Translations under genes and position numbers: made by a program | Notes under the pieces: generated by a model | Databases searched by the model: none | Told to the model about the DNA's origin: nothing | Seen by the model: only the letters and a program-made list of their open reading frames with translations | Shown here: positions 32,456 to 35,241 of the stretch, piece after piece | Numbering within the stretch: the first letter of the stretch is position 1 | Layout of the letters: every line of letters starts with the position of its first letter | NCBI GenBank assembly: GCA_031366005.1 | Contig: JANLZB010000086.1 | Span: forward strand, 1 to 35,241 | DNA: 35,241 bases | Direction: 5' to 3' | DNA from: JANLUX01 sp031366005 | GTDB taxonomy: Bacteria > Bacteroidota > Bacteroidia > AKYH767-A > OLB10

Positions 32456-34294
32456 TTAGTTTGCACTTACATCATCTTTTGAAGCAACACCAATCACTCT
32501 CAGGTTATTAAATAACATACCGGGACGGTCATAGTAAAATTCGACATTGTTAAAACGCTTGTGTAAAATATTTCTGCGAACACTGTTATACAAAAACACA
32601 AAAGGTTGTTCATCATAAATAATTGCCTGTAACCGTTTAGTCATTTCATTTCTATTCGCATCATCCAATGTAACTTTAATGCTATCAATCAAGGCATCTG
32701 ATTTTGCATCACCAAATCCTGAATAATTCATTCCGTTTGTAACCCAACTTTGTGTATGCCATAGCTGAGTGAAATCTTCAGGCAATGCACTGTTTGCAAA
32801 CGATCCCATCATCATATCATAATCATGATTGCGTGCATTGGTGAATAAAATAGTTTGATCCATCGGAGTGAGATTTACCTGAATACCGGCTTTCAACATT
32901 GCTTCTGCAATCATCATTGCCATATCTTTCCATTCGGTTTGTGTTGTGAGGTAATTCAGGTTAAACTCAAATTTTATTTTTTCTCCATCAATTATCTTAT
33001 CACGTATATTATCACCGTCTGTATCTTTCCATCCTGACTCATCAAGGAGTTGTGAAGCTTGTTTTATATCAAAAGGAATTACAGTAAGCTGATTGTTAAA
33101 ATCAGGCTTAAGCAATGAAACAGGACCCGGAATACGTTTGTTCACTCCTTTATTTATAATCTTAATAATGTTATCACATGGAGTTAATAGTGCCATCGCC
33201 CTTCTCACTTTTTTATCTATAAATAATTTATGATGCTGTGTTCCGTCAGGCCGTGTATTCATTGACAGAAAAGTGAAAGCATAAGTTGGTATAAACCGTG
33301 AGTGATAATTTTTATTAAATTTTTCATCAGCCTGTAATTCAAACAATGTTTTATTTCCAATATAACCTGATGCGTCCATAGTTTGCGATTTGAATTCCAG
33401 CATTTGTGCTGTTGCATCACGATTGATTTTGTAAATAATTTTTTCAGGATAAGAGGATTCAAAATAATCAGTTGAGTTTTTTGTCCAGTGATTTTCTTTA
33501 CGTGTAAGCGTGATTGATTGTCCGGGTTCCCATGAGGTTATTTTATACATTCCTAATCCATTCATAAAATTTATATCATGACCATATTTGGCATCGTTAA
33601 AATTCAGAGCCCACTTCACTAAATCTTTATGATCAGTTGCGTTAAATGAAGAATCATTAAATTGTTTAATGGTATAATGTGATAAAATATTTTCAGGATC
33701 ATGATACTTTGCCTGCATGATTGGATAATCACTCCAGAAAGCTACATTCTGTATATAGGTCTGCTTCATCACCATTTTAAATTTGCGTTGATTAGTCTTA
33801 TCTGCAATTAAATCTTTTACACTTTCCCAATAAGGTTTCATTGCATGATTATTTGTGAGTACACACTTGCTTGCCTTCACGGTAAAAATAATATCATTCA
33901 CTGTTAATGAATCACCATTATCCCATTGTGGCTCATCGCGTAATTCATAAATAAATTCCAGCCCGTTAGCTGATACCTCAGGTAAAGATTTGCAAAGTCC
34001 TGCTCTTAACTTCGATGTACGCAAATCCGTTTGTGTTAAAAATTGTTGTGTATAAAGATTCAGTTCAGCTCTGATTGCAGTAGTTCCGTTAGATGGATGC
34101 ATATCATCAGGATCGGCAATGGTATGTACAATCACCACATTTTCTTTAGACCAATCGGCAGCAGGCGTTTTTGTGTCTTCAAGCCTGATAAAACCTGAAG
34201 TATCAGTTGAAGAGTTTAATGCAGATGTACTGTGTTTAGGTTTACAGGAAATTAAAAATTGTATGCTGATAATAAATAAAATAATATTTCTCAT
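32456..34294 (-). CDS. ABC transporter substrate-binding lipoprotein (SBP family 5)
   Basis: This is the extracytoplasmic receptor for a peptide or metal-chelate importer. The 612 residues begin with a lipoprotein signal (RNIILFIISIQFLISC). The family-5 fold follows, with LRAGLCKSLPEVSANGLEFIYELRDEPQWDNGDSLTVNDIIFTVKA near the N-lobe. The second lobe has LLDESGWKDTDGDNIRDKIIDGEK and ends in a typical FLYNSVRRNILHKRFNNV stretch. The length is slightly above average. The ligand cannot be read. It is the first gene of a three-gene operon that lacks OppD/OppF ATPases; these must be encoded elsewhere. Confidence 0.92.
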   Translation of the reverse strand: MRNIILFIISIQFLISCKPKHSTSALNSSTDTSGFIRLEDTKTPAADWSKENVVIVHTIADPDDMHPSNGTTAIRAELNLYTQQFLTQTDLRTSKLRAGLCKSLPEVSANGLEFIYELRDEPQWDNGDSLTVNDIIFTVKASKCVLTNNHAMKPYWESVKDLIADKTNQRKFKMVMKQTYIQNVAFWSDYPIMQAKYHDPENILSHYTIKQFNDSSFNATDHKDLVKWALNFNDAKYGHDINFMNGLGMYKITSWEPGQSITLTRKENHWTKNSTDYFESSYPEKIIYKINRDATAQMLEFKSQTMDASGYIGNKTLFELQADEKFNKNYHSRFIPTYAFTFLSMNTRPDGTQHHKLFIDKKVRRAMALLTPCDNIIKIINKGVNKRIPGPVSLLKPDFNNQLTVIPFDIKQASQLLDESGWKDTDGDNIRDKIIDGEKIKFEFNLNYLTTQTEWKDMAMMIAEAMLKAGIQVNLTPMDQTILFTNARNHDYDMMMGSFANSALPEDFTQLWHTQSWVTNGMNYSGFGDAKSDALIDSIKVTLDDANRNEMTKRLQAIIYDEQPFVFLYNSVRRNILHKRFNNVEFYYDRPGMLFNNLRVIGVASKDDVSAN

Positions 34295-34611
34295 CGAAGT
34301 GGGGGCGTAGTGTACAAATATAAACGCTGCGGGTTATTTACCACTTTTTCATTAATTAATTCCACATCAAATTTCAAAAAACTTACAGCCACCTTTAATT
34401 TTTTTTTATATAAATATCGTAATTGATTCTGCACGGTGAAAAGATTTAAACGCAACCTTCTGTAAGAATTTCCGTAAAGAAGACAGATTTCAAAACATAA
34501 TCCTTTCAATACTATGAAATTTCTTACAACAAAAAGTAAGTCACTGCATCACATGGATGTAACCTGTTTTTCAATGTTATCGTTTTACACCTTGTATTTA
34601 AAATAAGAAAT
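34295..34611. other. 317-bp divergent intergenic region between the importer operon and rpoD
   Basis: No gene is supported; an ORF at 34509-34291 on the - strand lacks a family-like sequence and covers the promoter region. A - strand -7 element lies at 34315-34322. The rpoD leader (to 34611) contains no TAnnTTTG word and no clear hairpin. Confidence 0.6.
34315..34322 (-). promoter_or_regulatory. -7 promoter element of the importer operon
   Basis: On the - strand TATATTTG matches TAnnTTTG exactly and lies 20 bp before the start codon at 34294. Confidence 0.6.
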
Positions 34612-35241
34612 ATGAGTATGCGTCAGTTAAAGATCATAAAACAGGTTACTAATCGTGAAACTGCTTCACTCGATAAGTATTTACAGGAAATCGGGAAAGT
34701 GCAGTTGTTAACCCCCGAAGAAGAAGTACATCTGGCCATCAAAATAAAGTTGGGGGATCGCGATGCTTTGGAAAAACTCACTAAAGCAAATCTTCGCTTC
34801 GTGGTTTCTGTTGCAAAGCAATATCAAAACCAGGGACTTACTTTAGGTGATTTAATTAACGAAGGTAATCTTGGTCTTATCAAAGCAGCACAACGTTTTG
34901 ATGAAAAGCGCGGATTTAAATTTATCTCTTATGCAGTGTGGTGGATCCGTCAATCCATACTTCAGGCATTGGCAGAACAATCACGAATTGTCAGATTACC
35001 ATTGAATAAAATTGGATACATCAATAAAATCAACAAAGCCTTTAGCCAATTGGAGCAGGATTTTGAACGCGAGCCTACCAATGAAGAACTCGCAGCGCTG
35101 CTTGATATTTCAACCAATGATATTCGCGATACAATGCGCTCCTCAGGAAAACATATTTCAATGGATGCTCCAATTATGCAGGGCGAAGACGGTTGCCTTT
35201 TGGATTTAATTCCCGGAGAAGACTCCGTGTCGCCTGAGTTG
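34612..35241 (+). CDS. rpoD: RNA polymerase primary sigma factor (partial, runs off the window)
   Basis: This is the housekeeping sigma-70 factor. The 210 visible codons start MSMRQLKIIKQVTNRE and lack the long region 1.1, as in all Bacteroidota RpoD (normally about 287 residues). Region 1.2 is SLDKYLQEIGKVQLLTPEEE. Region 2 has LTKANLRFVVSVAKQYQNQG, LTLGDLINEGNLGLIKAAQRFD and FKFISYAVWWIRQSI, the -10 recognition helix. Region 3 starts RIVRLPLNKIGYI and extends to ISMDAPIMQGED. Region 4 is beyond the edge. The ATG at 34618 is an alternative start. Confidence 0.96.
   Translation, partial: MSMRQLKIIKQVTNRETASLDKYLQEIGKVQLLTPEEEVHLAIKIKLGDRDALEKLTKANLRFVVSVAKQYQNQGLTLGDLINEGNLGLIKAAQRFDEKRGFKFISYAVWWIRQSILQALAEQSRIVRLPLNKIGYINKINKAFSQLEQDFEREPTNEELAALLDISTNDIRDTMRSSGKHISMDAPIMQGEDGCLLDLIPGEDSVSPEL

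Noticed and set aside
1..35241. tRNA or rRNA genes, CRISPR arrays, integrase or restriction-modification genes
   Set aside because: Looked for on both strands by eye; no T-arm-like tRNA signatures, no regularly spaced repeats and no matching protein families were found.

Overview
The window is chromosomal DNA of a member of the Bacteroidota, probably a relative of the Chitinophagales or Sphingobacteriales (inference from gene content; no 16S gene is present). The evidence is: two secreted proteins with type IX secretion (T9SS) sorting tails, the short housekeeping sigma factor typical of the phylum, promoter elements of the form TAnnTTTG, almost no Shine-Dalgarno sequences, AT-rich DNA, and a MlaE-MlaF-MlaD operon without the proteobacterial mlaC and mlaB.

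Region 1 (1-6240) is accessory DNA. It holds an IS110-family transposase whose downstream flank folds like a bridge-RNA loop. It also holds two near-identical 761-bp units, each with a REP-associated tyrosine transposase (RAYT) between inverted REP palindromes. Each unit carries a different one-base deletion, so neither gene is fully intact. A shortened REP-only derivative at 4446-4580 sits where the 5' end of a beta-sandwich protein gene should be. Between these lie small + strand genes: two hypotheticals, a zinc-ribbon protein and a NUMOD4/HNH endonuclease. Several are followed within about 50 bp by related hairpin elements that resemble integron attC sites. No integrase gene is visible.

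Region 2 (6315-13875) is core regulation and envelope: rpoN (sigma-54), a CHASE3 sensor kinase, a small YtxH/holin-like stress operon on the - strand, and an mlaE-mlaF-mlaD lipid transport operon. The Mla operon is followed closely by a 58-codon ORF, a single-domain response regulator and a small exported protein.

Region 3 (14106-22290) holds a YqgE/AlgH protein, an outer-membrane beta-barrel protein, a Nudix hydrolase and a PAS sensor kinase whose catalytic core closely resembles the first kinase. Two T9SS cargo proteins follow (a PKD-like repeat protein and a DUF4331 protein). Three clear intrinsic terminators separate units here.

Region 4 (22361-29736): a - strand operon of three periplasmic folding factors (a two-domain parvulin, a lipoprotein and a SurA-like parvulin) followed by a MoxR ATPase. 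Divergent from it are a TPR membrane protein, ribH and a small exported protein. Region 5 (29754-34294) is a - strand peptide/nickel-type ABC importer (lipoprotein receptor plus two permeases, no ATPase). A perfect 21-bp inverted repeat covers the start codon of the second permease. The window ends inside rpoD (34612 onward), which runs off the right edge.
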